Assembly: GCF_933775445.1 (NCBI RefSeq)
Contig: NC_065873.1
Span: 13,702,001-13,766,000 of the forward strand
DNA from: Argentina anserina
Lineage: Eukaryota > Streptophyta > Magnoliopsida > Rosales > Rosaceae
DNA length: 64,000 bases
Direction of reading: 5' to 3'
The position numbers were made by a program, and so were the translations under genes. The notes beneath the pieces are model-generated. The model did no database searches. It saw only the letters and a program-made list of their open reading frames with translations, and was not told the DNA's origin. Positions 23,251-35,409 of the stretch are shown here, piece by piece; within the stretch, counting starts at the first letter, position 1, and each line of letters begins with the position of its first letter.

Positions 23251-24392
23251 TGTAATAACCCGATTTTTCGGGACGAGTCATTATACTTTTCCTAAGTTAT
23301 AAGTTTTCGAACATTTTAAAGTGTGTTCGTTTCTTTTATAAACGTCGGAAATCGACAACGAAAACGTAATCTGAACGTTTAATTCGAAAAACGTTACGTT
23401 TCCGAAAGTATTTATCGACTTTTATTTCCGTCGCTCGGTTGCGAAAACTTTCTTCACGAAAGTTGTAAAGCTCGTCGATACGAGTTCGGGAGTATATGAC
23501 ATGTTCGAATCGGACGTCGGAGGTAAAAGTTATTAACGTCGGAAGTTAGTTTCCGATTTTTGAAACGAGTATAAATAGAAACTTTTCAGATTAGGGTTTC
23601 CATTATTGGAAACCCTTCTCTCTCTCCTTCTCCCCGCCGCTCTCTCCCTTTCTCTCTTCTCTCTTCTCTCTTCTCTCTTCCCCCTTCCCTCTCTCGGCTT
23701 CCTTCCTCTCCCTCTCGACCCCGAGCACTCTCCCTCTCTCGGTTCTCTCCTTCTCTTTCTCCTTCTCCCCGAGTCTCACCCTCTCGCCGATTCTCTCCTC
23801 CCATCTCTCTCTCGACCCGAGCTCCCTCCTTCTCTCTCTCCCTTCCGACAGACCTCTCCCCGATCTTCGCCACACACGGCCTCACCTCCGCTCGCATCGA
23901 CCACGCCGGTCTCCCTAACATCACCAACGAAGAAATCAAAGCCTCCACGGTTTTAACTAGGTATGAATTGATGGATTTGATGTTTGTGTGTGTTGTTTGA
24001 TGATTTGGGAGTGATTGGGAGATTAGGGATTCAAATTGGAGATATTGGGGGAGAAATCGGCAGTGAAGGAGGGTGGGAGATACCGCCGCCTAGAGGCGGC
24101 GCGTGAGGAGACTAGGGGTGGCCTAGGGGTAGGCGGAGGCCGTAGGAAGATAGAGGAGGAGGAGGGGGAGGGTTTAGGCAGGGCGGTGGCATCACACGCG
24201 CCTTGGTTGGCGTCGGCGCGTGGGCCCCACGCGCGGCCCGCCGGAGGTGGCACGTGTGCCTCACGCGCCGCCACGTGCGGCGGTGGGAACAGTTTTGACA
24301 GGTCAGCCCATCTGGTTGACCCAAAGAAATATGAAACAAAACGCTCATGAGGAAATTAAGTAACCCTTCTGGTTACCCAATTAATTTTTTTA
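23251..24392 (+). repeat. Rearranged gypsy LTR fragment
   Basis: From 23251 it reads TGTAATAACCCGATTTTTCG in plus orientation. It follows the same sequence as the solo LTR at 42356-45378 (reversed), including the CT-rich leader, the CGCCGCCTAGAGGCGGCG palindrome near 24090 and the CACGTG palindrome near 24270. At about 24297 the orientation flips. The next ~95 bp match the middle of the same LTR family on the other strand, compare 42826-42900. It is therefore an inverted, internally deleted remnant. The large CT-rich frames here are LTR leader, not genes. Confidence 0.75.
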
Positions 24393-24468
24393 ATTGGAGC
24401 TAGCATTCTTTATTCTTTCTTACACTCAATCCCCCACCAACAGCTACACATACACCCACTCACACTCA

Positions 24469-25210
24469 GGGGGGTGTATTCAACTCTGATTTCAATTGAT
24501 TTTGATTGATTTATTATAATCAACGGATTCTGAAAATCCATAGATTATTTCAACTCCACATAGATTCAGGCAGATTTCATTGTATTGTATTGACCAGATT
24601 TGTCTTGATTTGCTTGGATTTCACAAGTGCATGTATGATTTTTATATTATTATTAAATAATAAAATATAGAACATGGAGAATTAATAAGTTGGTTATCTT
24701 TTTTAACAAATTACAAAATCATAATGTATTTTACAAAGTAATAAAAATATAAAAACAACTAAATATACTCATCTATTCCGACCTCATTGTCATCATAGTC
24801 TTCATGATCCCTTTTATTCGCATTGTCCTCATTATTTTCATTCGCATTGCCTTCAATATCATTGTTATCTTCTTGACTTTCATTATCACCATTCCGTGGT
24901 CTATTTTCCCAGATAGCTTCAGCAATAGTTTCCAAGCATTAGCCTCTGCTCTTTGTTGTAGTTGACTTTGAGAAAGTAGTTCAAGATTCTCGTCTTCCAT
25001 ACCAAGTTCTTCATCATTTTCTGTTTCAGGAGAAAATTCATCGGAACGACATTCTTTATTGCAACTATTAGTACAATTATAAAAACGACCATCATTTCAT
25101 TTTTGCCTACAACAATTATACTAAATCACAAGAAAAACCCATAAAATTGATTTGAGCAATTAAAATAAAACACATGATTAAAATAAGAACATAAAATTTT
25201 TCGATCTTAT

Positions 25211-25246
<36 letters not shown>

Positions 25247-25518
25247 CATCAAAATCTCATGTCTAGATGCTTGATTTCTAACAAGCATGATATAGTGTAA
25301 AAATACTTCAAAATCCAACAAAATCAACTAATAAATGAAATCATTCAAAATCAATCGATTTTTGAATACCACCAGAATTCATAGGAGTTTTTGAAATCTT
25401 AATTGAATACCTTGAGATTTCAATGGATTGTTTAAAATCTTAATTGAATACCACAAGATTTCAAAAGATTATTCAAATACAAGAAAATCCTATAGAATCC
25501 TAGTTGAATACACCCCCC
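24469..25518. mobile_element. PIF/Harbinger-like element (1050 bp)
   Basis: Both ends read GGGGGGTGTATTCAACT inward, a perfect 17-bp TIR. A 3-bp duplication tca flanks them at 24466-24468 and 25519-25521. Three-base duplications with G-rich GGGGTGTATTCAA-type ends fit PIF/Harbinger. The interior holds an acidic fragment on the minus strand (24773-25000) and a (GA)n run at 25214-25242, but no DDE transposase. It is probably a deletion derivative moved in trans. Confidence 0.75.
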
Positions 25519-25519
25519 T

Positions 25520-26400
25520 CAATCTCCTCCCACTCCAACCTCTCTAATTTCACACTGACCACCAATTTTGTTCTTTTCTTCGTCTTTTTCTCTCTTTGTC
25601 TTCTTCCTTTTTTATTTTCATAAAATTAAATCTCTAACCCTAAAAACTAAAACATAATTCTTAAATAGAGTGATAGATCGCACTTGGGATTGAGCTCACT
25701 CCATCATTCCACCAAGAAGTTATGCGCGGCCTCCACTCCTCTAGCGAGCACTGGATGTCATGATCGAATTGGTGATTTTCCCATTTGGGATTTCTGGCTT
25801 TCTGCGTTTGTTTTCCCTCCACCCTCGGTTACATATGCTTGAATGTATTTTGATGCATATAATGTAAAACAATCAGTTCAAAAGTGTGAATCATAGAGTA
25901 TTTTATGTACATTGGTTGAATCCCATATTTTGTGTACATTATCAATTTTTTTTCAAAAGATTATTCAATCTCCTCCCACTCCAACCTCTCTAATTTCACT
26001 CGGACCACCAATTTTGTTCTTTTCTTCGTCTTTTTCTCTCTTTGTCTTCTTCCTTTTTTATTTTCATAAAATTAAATCTCTAACCCTAAAAACTAAAACA
26101 TAATTCTTAAATAGAGTGATAGATCGCACTTGGGATTGAGCTCACTCCATCATTCCACCAAGAAGTTATGCGCGGCCTCCACTCCTCTAGCGAGCACTGG
26201 ATGTCATGATCGAATTGGTGATTTTCCCATTTGGGATTTCTGGCTTTCTGCGTTTGCTTTCCCTCCACCCTCGGTTACATATGCTTGAATGTATTTTGAT
26301 GCATATAATTTAAAACAATCAGTTCAAAAGTGTGAATCATAGAGTATTTTATGTACATTGGTTGAATCCCATATTTTGTGTACATTATCAATTTTTTTTC
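25520..26400 (+). repeat. Tandem duplication, 435-bp copies
   Basis: Copy 1 spans 25520-25954 and copy 2 spans 25966-26400, differing at only a handful of sites (for example gtttt/gcttt near 25811/26257). Between them lies aaaagattatt, which also occurs inside the Harbinger-like element at about 25455-25470. The duplication therefore involved the end of that element. No coding function is evident. The frame at 25912-26103 spans the junction and is chance. Confidence 0.88.
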
Positions 26401-26441
26401 CTTCGGCCAAATCTCAAACCCTCCTTAAATTACAATTCTAG

Positions 26442-26481
26442 ATCAAACATCCCTTAAGTACCCGTCCAGGATTCGCCACTG
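26442..26481 (-). repeat. hAT-like terminus, facing left
   Basis: Read on the minus strand from 26481, it begins CAGTGGCGAATCCTGG and continues with tacttaagggatgttt. It pairs with 26749-26787 (CAGTGGTGGATCCTGG…tacttagaggatgttt), about 32 of 37 bases. The two copies point away from each other, so they look like ends of two neighbouring related elements and not one. Confidence 0.45.
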
Positions 26482-26748
26482 ATCAACAAAGCTATCATTA
26501 AGAAAGAAAATTTTATTTCTCATTCTAAAAGTAGTATTTGGATATTGTTGCATCCTCTAATATACAGCTTTACGCAATATATATCTTTGTTTATCAACAT
26601 TGTGGCCTAAGAAGCTAGCTGCGTTTTCAATGCTTACCTTCTACTGCCATGGGATAGAGATCGAAGAAGGTACTTGCTGACTTCAAAATTTTCTGCAGAG
26701 ATGTATATATGTAATAAATGAGGTTAATCAATTCTTCAATGAATCAAG

Positions 26749-27636
26749 CAGTGGTGGATCCTGGATGGTTACTTAGAGGATGTTTAAAGTTTTAAACCGA
26801 AGAAGAAGAAGAAGAAGAAGAAAATAGTGAGAATCTCGACGGTGTGAGAATATTTTATTAATTGAAACAAAAATGGATACACCTAGTCAAGAGGAACGTA
26901 TGTAATGAGTCTAACCCCTCAAATACATATAATAAAAAAAGTTAAACTAACAAATTTAACTTTATGAGTCGATAGTTTTTAAAAAAACATGTACATTTCC
27001 AATTAATAGTTTAAATTTAACTAAACTTACTAAGAGTTGTTTCTTCTCTGTTAATTCCTTCGACTCTTCTAATCTTCCCTCAATAATAAAAATCAACAGA
27101 AGTACATACCCTAACGGATTAAAATCCCCAACTGGAACAAACAAAAAAGTTAAGGAAGGTAGCAAAGAAAAATCAAGTAATTAACTTAACCCAAATTCGA
27201 AATCAGAAGAATCAAAAAAATTAAAAGAAGTAAAACTAAACTCGAATCTCAATTCCATCACCTCATTCACCTGAGATTGCCGAATATAAACAAATTCTCC
27301 AATTCAATCTAGGGAGCAGGCCGAGACTGATGACGAAAGTGTTGTGGTGGAGCGTGGAGCTCAGTCTCAAGGCTCCAAGTGAAATCAATCAATCAAATTA
27401 GGGATTTAGTTAATTTAGGAATTAGAGTTTTAGTCTTTGGGGTTGAGATTGGGATTGGGTAGTTGGGAAAACGAAGGGAAAAAATAGAATTTAGTGCATG
27501 TGAAAGAGTTGAATGTGGGTAGGTGTAGGGATGCTTCAACTTAAAAAATATATATACATATTACTAGTATTTTTTTTGTTATGATTGGTTGGGGGATGTT
27601 GAGCATGCCTTTGTTATATAGAGGATCCGCTAGTGG
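26749..27636 (+). mobile_element. Possible hAT-like remnant
   Basis: The left end is CAGTGGTGGATCCTGG. A candidate right end near 27622-27636 reads, inverted, CACTAGCGGATCCTC. A (GAA)n run lies at about 26799-26823. No target duplication was confirmed and no transposase frame seen. The region otherwise holds nothing recognisable. Confidence 0.35.
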
Positions 27637-27787
27637 AATCATGAAAGTTCAGTAGTACTCGGAGACACGATACTCCGAAGATTCGTTCACCAATATTGCA
27701 TAAGTAAAAAGTTCACTATATCTATGCTATAGCAGTATAGCCAAGCCAACTACAGTAGAAGTTGGATATTACTCGATCGATCCTTAC

Positions 27788-29424
27788 CAATACGAAATCA
27801 CCAGGCTTAAATGGGATTTCTGCCATGCATGCCTGTTGCTTTCCTGCATACATTTAAGCAAGGTAATATATCAGAAGAAGAAGAAGAAACAAATCTAACA
27901 GAATTGAAGAAATTCCACGAATCCTCTTTCCATTTAAGCCATATTTCAAGTTATCAAATAACATTTTCTACTATAACTAGTAACTACAACTGAAAGAATC
28001 TACGTACTGATCGATGCGAAAATGTCCTTTAACACATCGATACATTACTGTAGAATAGTACGTAAACAACTAAAGTACTGTACATTGTTTGATCTTTCAG
28101 AACTCAAAATGATACCTAAGCAGGATACGTCCATCATATTCTTCGTATTCGAAAATTGTGCACCCCTTGGCAAAGGGTATAACTTTATTTCTCCACTCTG
28201 TTATGTCATTTGAAGGAAAAGAAGAAAGAAACTTCACGTTAAGGATCAAGAACTGTACTCTAAGTTAACGGAATTTACAACCTCGATAATTTACCTAGAT
28301 GACAAATTACACTGGCATCAACGCCTTCTGTGGCATTATCAATGACGAAAACAATATCCATCATCTTGGCAAAGAAAGGGATAACACCCTGTTACACACA
28401 CTGCTCAAATTCTTCAGCTCACTAAATTAAAGTTATTAAACGAACACCTAATTAGGTCTAATATTAATAGAATTTGAGAAATTATTATATATACACGCCA
28501 CATATCTCACGTGGCTTACATCTTAATGTTATTGGTCAATTTTTACTATGTTTCTTTCTGATTAGTTATTTATATGTAAATAAACTTTTGTCATTTTCAC
28601 CGCGTACATATTAATTAGACCATGATGTAAGATGATTGGCTGTGTACACCATATGATAGTGTCATGTGATGTGGTGGGTACACATAATAATTACTCTAGA
28701 ATTACTGGTAGAAAAAATATATAATAACATTGTAAATTAGCAATGTTAAATCTCCTATTGCTCTTTCAAGACTTTTTCACTAGTAGAACAAAATGCATGA
28801 TTGAGATGAAGAAATGAGAAATTTTTATATGTTACCATAATACCACATGGTAATGCCTAGTGGTACTCCTTATCTATTATATTTCGACACATGGATTTAT
28901 TACACTAAAATTATAATATAACATATTTTTATTATTTGTGAAATGACATTCATGGGAATTGATGGTTTAGGATTTAGGGTATAGGGTGTATGGTATATGG
29001 TTTAGGGTTTATGATTTTAGAAAGAAACCTAAATTAGTCTTTAACGAAATAGCTAAAATATATTTTTCTTAATTAAATCTTGCATGTCAAATTGTGTTTG
29101 CATTGGTAGACCACTAGGTATTACCACGTGGTGCTACGGTAGAACAGAAAATTTCTTATGAAGAAAGAATATAAATAAACCAAACCAACCTGTTTTTTTC
29201 CTTCAAAGGGAACGTAAAACACAAGATCCTGATACTGCAGTCATCTGCTAGAAGTGGATCCAGTTTGTTTATCTTTGGAATTGATGGCATTGTAGAAATC
29301 TTTAGCCAACTCGGCGGCAGAAGGAGCTGCTGCCATAGGCGCTATCCCACACGATCCGTCGTCACTTCCGAACACTCTCCAGTGTTCATCGTTGCGCCTA
29401 TTACTATTAATAGTCGAAATTGTA
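27788..29424 (-). pseudogene. NTF2-like gene, 3' part (exons 1b-4)
   Basis: Minus-strand exons of a nuclear-transport-factor-2-fold protein. The model is 29190-29424 (rest of exon 1), 28295-28388, 28116-28197 and, less surely, 27788-27843, each with GT/AG borders. Exon 1b has SAAELAKDFYNAINSKD and then, one frame over, VFYVPFEGKK. Exon 2 has FFAKMMDIVFVIDNATEG, and exon 3 has EWRNKVIPFAKGCTIFEYEE. Exon 4 has EIPFKPGDFVL. The order and spacing follow plant NTF2-like proteins, many of them plastid-targeted. Two small frame breaks in exon 1b leave a TGA between them, and exon 4 does not join exon 3 in frame, so it looks like a pseudogene. Its 5' end lies beyond the CACTA insertion at 58848-59026. 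The biochemical role of this subgroup is not clear. Confidence 0.8.
28815..29158. mobile_element. MITE in intron 1 of the NTF2-like gene
   Basis: Inverted ends of ~55 bp share agaaatttt, taccac.tggtaat.cctagtggt. The perfect 9-bp word atgaagaaa flanks it at 28806-28814 and 29158-29166 (one or two bases may belong to the element). A 9-bp duplication would suggest a Mutator-type MITE. It accounts for about 40% of the 801-bp intron. It has no coding capacity. Confidence 0.65.
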
Positions 29425-29670
29425 CACTACGCCATCTTGAAACTTACACGACCAATTCAACCCTGTTCGTTGCCTATGATATTCTTACGCGACGCCCTAC
29501 ATCATTGTCACATAAGTTAAACTTTTAGTCGCGTAAGATGGACCTAGGCGACGAAACCATTTTTTTGTCATCTGTGATTCACTTAGGCGACCAATATATA
29601 TATAGTCGCGTAAGAGGACCTAGGCGAGGACAACAGACGACAATATGTTGTCGTCGCTTAAGTCTTTTAT
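29425..29670. repeat. Left CACTA terminus and subterminal repeats
   Basis: The word taggcga, or its partner tcgcgtaag, occurs repeatedly, for example near 29485, 29528, 29547, 29583, 29604, 29623 and 29652, in both directions. In En/Spm such repeats bind the TNPA protein and bring the ends together. That role is inferred here from position. Confidence 0.8.
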
Positions 29671-32600
29671 CTACTTTAGAGCTGGGTCTTTACAGCAGAA
29701 CTCAAACTAGATCTAAAAACCAGAACTGCAAGTCTGCAACTGTGTTTTACTGTTCACAGGGAGAAATTTTCGATTTGGGAGTTGAAAGCTTGTTCTCCTC
29801 TCTTCTCTCATTGAATTGAGTAAGGTTAGTATGAAATCTATATCTTTCTCCATCCTTTTTACCATATTTGATGTTTATTAAAGGTTGAATTTTGTGTTTG
29901 GAAAATTTAAGTAAACTAGATGTTCATTGTATAAAGCATTTTCTGATTTTGTATTAGCTTTAGTGTAAATAAGTCACTCAATGTGAAGTTCTTGGCGCTA
30001 TTATAGTACTTGGACCTATTTTCCCTAATATGTGGTCTGAAACTTTGAGTTTCTTTGTGCTTGTTTGATATGGTAGCAGATTGATGATTAATTAGTAGTT
30101 GGTTCATACATATATGTTGAATTTAGTGTTGGAAGTGGGTTTATAAATGATTACTCCAAGTTTGGTATTTTGAGTATGATTAATTTTGTCTATGATTATG
30201 AATTTAGTTAATTAGATTTAGTATTGGATTTCTTAATTGTTTTTAGATTTAATTAGTGTTGATTTATGTGTGAATGTGAAAACCAAATGGTTTTCATGTG
30301 TTTTTAATTCCAAATTTTATTTTTTGTATGTATTTATTAACTAGATGAATGTGTGTGTGAGTGCATCAACTCTCACAATAATTCACAGGTTTGCTTTTAG
30401 CTTAGAAATCTCGTTCGAGAATCACTTGTGCGACATTTGATTCTTGAATTGTCCCATTTTTGGACAGTTTGGGAGAACATGACTTTGTTGAGCAAGTATG
30501 CACTTCATGTGGTTTTGTTTTCGGTATTGGGTATAGATTTCGGCAGGATTTCCCTATAATGTTCCCTGAGTGCAAACTAGGTTTAGATTTTTGTGCACTT
30601 GGGGAACTGTAGGGATATGCTGCCAAAATTTTCCCAAAACCGAGAGCGAAACCGATGAATGCAAGAAGCTTAATAAAGGAAGTGTTCTCCTGAATGTGAT
30701 AGGACCCTAACCGGAGGCATAAGGTGAAGATGAACATGAATAAATATTTTCTGTATTGTATTGTTTTCTAACTTAGTGTGTTTTTATTATTTATGTTATG
30801 ACAGGAAAAATGGATAAGAGTTGGATGCATTACTGCCGCAGTCACCCAAAGTACCTTGAGGGGATCCATAACTTTGTGAACTGGGTTAGGGATACTGCTA
30901 ATGGGAAGATGTTCCATAGTTGCCCGTGCACCGTTTGTCATAACAATCGAGATCCGGTTGATATACTAACCATGTGTGCACACTTGTCTCATTTCGGTAT
31001 GTCGCCTAATTATACAGTATGAGATAGACACGGTGAAGTATCAAATGAAAGTAGAATTGATGAGCTTCGAAGACAAATCCTAGAGCAAAGGGCATCTTCT
31101 AGCAGTGGTGTCGGTTAGTCCATGAATCCTACTATGGACATTTTGCATGATGTTTTTCCTTATTATGCTGGATACGAGCCAACTTTCGGTGATGACCCCA
31201 GTAATAATGGTGACCTTACTTTTGAGGATGTCGTAGATGATGATTACCAGAAGTATGATAGACTTTTACAAGAAGCACATACCCCATTGTATCCTGGGAG
31301 TACTGAGACTATTTTGGGTGCAGTCTTAAATGCAATGAAAATGAAAGTGGAAAATGGATGGTTTGATAAAAGTGTTCACGACCTTTGTAATTATATTAGA
31401 GGCTTGCTTCCTCATGAACACAATTATCCTCTTGATTTTAGAAGGATGAAAAATATTTGTAGGGACATTGGTTTGGGTTATGAGACTATTGATGCATGTG
31501 AGTATAATTGTGTGTTGTTTTATAAAAACTATGCTGAATATGACGAGTGTACCATATGGCACACTTCAAGATGGATGTCACGTGAAGGTAGACGGAACAA
31601 CAAGATTGCCAGGAAAGTCCTCAGCTACTTCCCTTTGACTCCTAGGTTGAAGCGTTTGTACATGTTGACAAACACTGCAAAAGCAATGTGGTGGCATGGA
31701 GAGAGGAATGTAGATAATGACTGGCTGAAACACCCCGCAGATGGGGAGGCGTGGCTACATTTCGACAGAACATTCCCAGATATTTCCAACAACGTGAGAA
31801 ACGTGCGACTCGGACTAGCAACCGACGGTTTCAATCCTTTTGGAACAATGGGTACTTTACATAGCACCTGACCTGTTGTTGTGATGCCGTATAATTTGCC
31901 TCCATCAATGTGTATGAAGAAGGAATATAACATGTTCACTTTGTTGATCCCCGGTCCAAAGTCACCTGGAAAATGTCTTAGTGTGTTCATGGAGCCATTG
32001 GTCGACGAGCTTTTAAAGTTATGGGAAACTGGAGTTCTTACTGTTGATAGGCATGACCAATCTACTTTCATGATGAGAGCAGCAGTTTTGTGGACCATTA
32101 GTGACTTTCCAGGTTTAGGGATGTTGGCAGGGTCACCGACCCATGGGTAGGCGTGTCCTATTTGTTTGGATGATGTTAGCTCAGTTCACATATGTGGGAG
32201 GATGGCATACGAGGGTCACCGCAAATGGCTACCCCAAAACCACCCTTGGCTGTCCGCTGGTCAGGCATTCAATGGGTTTAGTGAGCATAGGCCAAGACCC
32301 CGTTCTTTGTCTGGGGAGGAAATTTTAGCAAAAATCAACAGTCACGAGTACCCGACGCTTAGCTTGCATGATGCCTTCAAGACTCCTTATAATCCGAAGA
32401 ACAGAGTATGTTGGAATCACGAGTGCATGTTTTGGAGGCTTTTTTATTGGAAATTAATTAATGTTAGATACAGTTTTGATGTCATGCACATTGAAAAGAA
32501 TGTGTGGGACAACATCATTGGAACCATTCTTGGTATTCAAGGAAAGTCTAAGGATGGTCCCAAGGCCCGTGCTGCTTTAAAAAAAAGGGGGGTGCGGCAA

Positions 32601-32773
32601 CATCAGTGGCAAAGGGCCAATGGACATCTTCCTCATGCACCATTCTTGGTGAAGCCCGAATTTAAAACAGATGTATTCGAATGGTTCCGTGATGTCAAGT
32701 ACCCTCATGGTTATGCTGGGAGTTTGAGGAGTAAGGTTAACGTACGTGACAAAAAGTTTCATGGATTAAAGAC

Positions 32774-32942
32774 CAAGGTTCTAAAAAACGCTAGGCGTTA
32801 ATCGGGCGGACAGCTATAAACCAGCGCCCAGATGATTAATCGGGGATTAATCGGATTAATCGGCCCAAAATCGAGGCGGCCAAGGGTCTCCGGGCGCCTA
32901 GACGGTCATAGGCGGTCATAGGTGGGTATTTTTAGAACATTG
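32774..32942. mobile_element. hAT-like MITE (169 bp) in tnp2
   Basis: The ends read CAAGGTTCTAAAAA and, inverted, CAATGTTCTAAAAA, 13 of 14 bases. The perfect 8-bp duplication ttaaagac flanks it at 32766-32773 and 32943-32950. Insert plus one duplication equals 177 bp, a multiple of three, and the tnp2 frame is the same on both sides. The interior is rich in gattaatcgg and gcgcctag-type words. It introduces the TAA at 32799. Confidence 0.85.
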
Positions 32943-34410
32943 TTAAAGACACATGACTGCCATGTAATGCTTCAACGTCTTCTTCCAATAGTTATATGTG
33001 AGTACTTACCATTGAACGTTGTCAAGCCTTTAGTAGCACTATCCATATGGTTTCAGAAATTGTGTGCCAGAGAGTTGAAAAAGGTGGACGTCCGGGTAAT
33101 GGAAGATGAGATAGTCATGATTCTATGTAATCTGGAGATGATTTTTCCTCCACATTTTTTTACAATCATGGTTCACGTCATGGTTCACCTTCCCGAACAA
33201 GTGTTGCTAACCGGTCCTGTGCATTTTACCTGGATGTTTCCCATAGAACGGTATGATGCTAATTTTTAAGAGTTTTATGTAATGGACTAACAAATTCAAT
33301 GTCATGTACTAAATATTTTCTTTTACAGGCAACTTGGGACATATAAAAATTCGGTTAACAATACACGTTACCAAGAGGGTTGTATTTCTGAGCGATATAT
33401 TACATGGGAGTCAGTGACCTGCTGCAATTCATACATGCTATCTACCGTACTTCTAGAGGATGTAAATATTCCGAATGCACCCCAATATAGTATTTCAATT
33501 GTTTCTGAACTTATGCGGCCGGATAAACTCGTATCACGAATGAGGTTAACTGAACCTGAGATTGATGAGGCTCATTGGCAAGTTTTGTGCGAATGTAAAG
33601 AAGTAGCCCACTACATGGTAGGACATCAAAAAAAGTTTCAGGAACAATATCCAGACGGTGATGAGAAAGCACGTAAGAGGCATTTTCATTCTTATTTCCT
33701 CAAATGGGTATGATATTAAGTTTTTTCAGACTTACAAAATTATGTGATTATCACAGTACAATCTAACTTACATTAAAATAATTTCTCCATTACAGGTCTC
33801 AAATCTACATGCAAGTGGGCATAGATACTTAAAACCGGAGGTACTGAGATTAGCCCAAAGACCACAAAATCACCGTATTTATTCAGCCTGTTATGTGAAC
33901 GGAGTAAAGTTTATATCATGGCAAATTGATCAATACTTGCAGACCCAGAATAGTGGAGTCATGGTAGAGATAGTGTCGGGCAATCACTATTACGAAATTC
34001 TTGAGTATGTTCTTGAATTGCTATACACAGATCAGATGCCGGTTGTGTTGTTCAAATGTAAATGGTACGACACTGACCCTAATAGTGGGAGCATTAAGTT
34101 AGATTTTGGCTTGTTATCAGTGGATACAAACAGTAGTTGGTATGAGGATTCGCCTTTTGCTCTAGCAAGCACGGCAAAACAAGTGTTCTATGTAGAAGAT
34201 CCGAAGGCAGGTGAGGCTTGGAAGGTAGTTAATGTTATGTCACATAAAAATGTATACCGTGCTAGTACACTTGCAACACATAACGATGAGAGACCTCCTA
34301 TCGGCAATCAAGTTGAAGAACCTTATAAAGAGCCCGTCCCGCAAGCAATTTTGGTATATAGTGGTGTTTTCAATCTTAGCATTGATCTGAGTTGTTATCG
34401 AACACAAAAT

Positions 34411-34449
34411 GAAGAAGAAGAAGAAGAAGAAGAAGAAGAAGAAGATGAA

Positions 34450-34517
<68 letters not shown>

Positions 34518-34527
34518 GGAAGAAGAT
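34411..34527 (+). repeat. (GAA)n/(GAT)n microsatellite coding poly-Glu/Asp
   Basis: Trinucleotide repeats encode about 12 Glu followed by more than 20 Asp at the end of the tnp2 frame. Gypsy B is inserted at its 3' edge. The continuation gatgatgac-TAA is found after the right TSD at 54623. Confidence 0.95.
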
Positions 34528-35409
34528 TGTAACGACCCTAAAATTTCGAGCTTAAAAACTCAAAATTTTAAAGTCGTTAAACACAAAATAATCTCAATGA
34601 AATCGAAATCATTTAAGTGCACAGCGGATCATCACTGAGTTCTCAATATAACTCAGAAAACCAATTATTACAACCCAAATTTATAATCCATACATAAAAT
34701 GGAAATGTAATAATCCTCACAAATCACTCACAAATCTCACAAATAAAATCACACCAACTCTCACACACAAATCCACGCTAAAACCTCACCACAAGTAGGG
34801 TACGAACGACTTCGAGCCTCCGTAGTCGTCGCTCAACCTCCACTAATCAGCACCTGCGGAATTATTCCCTAAACCATCGAATTGGTGCACCGGGATTGTA
34901 AACACAAACCCGGTAAGCTTATAGCTCGTATGAGTAAAATCAAAATATAGTTCGCATATCAAAATATACGAAAAATCACAAATCAACAAATATAAATGCC
35001 CTCATGAGTCAATGGACAGCCCATCTGGTTGTCCCAAAGGAATATGAAATGAAACGCTCATGAGAATATTAAGTAACCCTTCTGGTTACCCAAATGCATT
35101 TATAATACGGGTACCAAGAACGCTGGTACACATCTATTACCCCTCTCGTAATACACCGCCGATATTGGATAGCCACCCGCTACCCAACATCCAAAACAAT
35201 CTGAGTACCCATGAGCAGATAACCACCCGTTACCTCACATGCAGTACTAAGGCAGACAGACTAGAGCTCTAACTGTATCGTAACTTTCGCCCGGCCAAAG
35301 GCTAGGTTCCGACTTGCTAAACACGTACAATAATCTCACATCATATTGTACCAATCACGTCCGAAGACAAATCAACATTTTAACAATCTCAATGTTAAAA
35401 ATCACGTAC

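Larger units (their letters stand above)
30810..34527 (+). pseudogene. tnp2-like CACTA transposase, broken
   Basis: The start at 30810 (MDKSWMHYCR) follows a probable intron acceptor at 30804. The Transpos_assoc domain runs to about 31020, with the CPCTVC pair. The tnp2 (Transposase_21) domain covers roughly 31400-32770, including YNCVLFYKNY, SFDVMHIEKNVWDN and GKSKDGPKAR. A DUF4218-type part (HDCHVMLQRLLP) begins after the MITE near 32951. Introns at 33251-33328 and 33708-33795 have GT/AG borders. A DUF4216-type part follows (33950-34230), and the tail is poly-Glu/Asp. Stops in the same frame occur at about 31019, 31116, 31869 and 32148. The MITE at 32774-32942 adds another. Gypsy B inserts after 34527, leaving the last three codons and TAA at 54623-54634. 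Intact relatives catalyse excision and insertion of the element. Confidence 0.92.

Noticed and set aside
23586..23956. 90-120-codon frames of Ser/Leu/Pro or Arg/Glu/Gly
   Set aside because: They translate the CT-rich leader of an LTR fragment and have no domain.
29538..29819. 93-codon plus-strand frame in the CACTA left end
   Set aside because: It is made of subterminal repeats and has no relation to the tnp2 gene frame.
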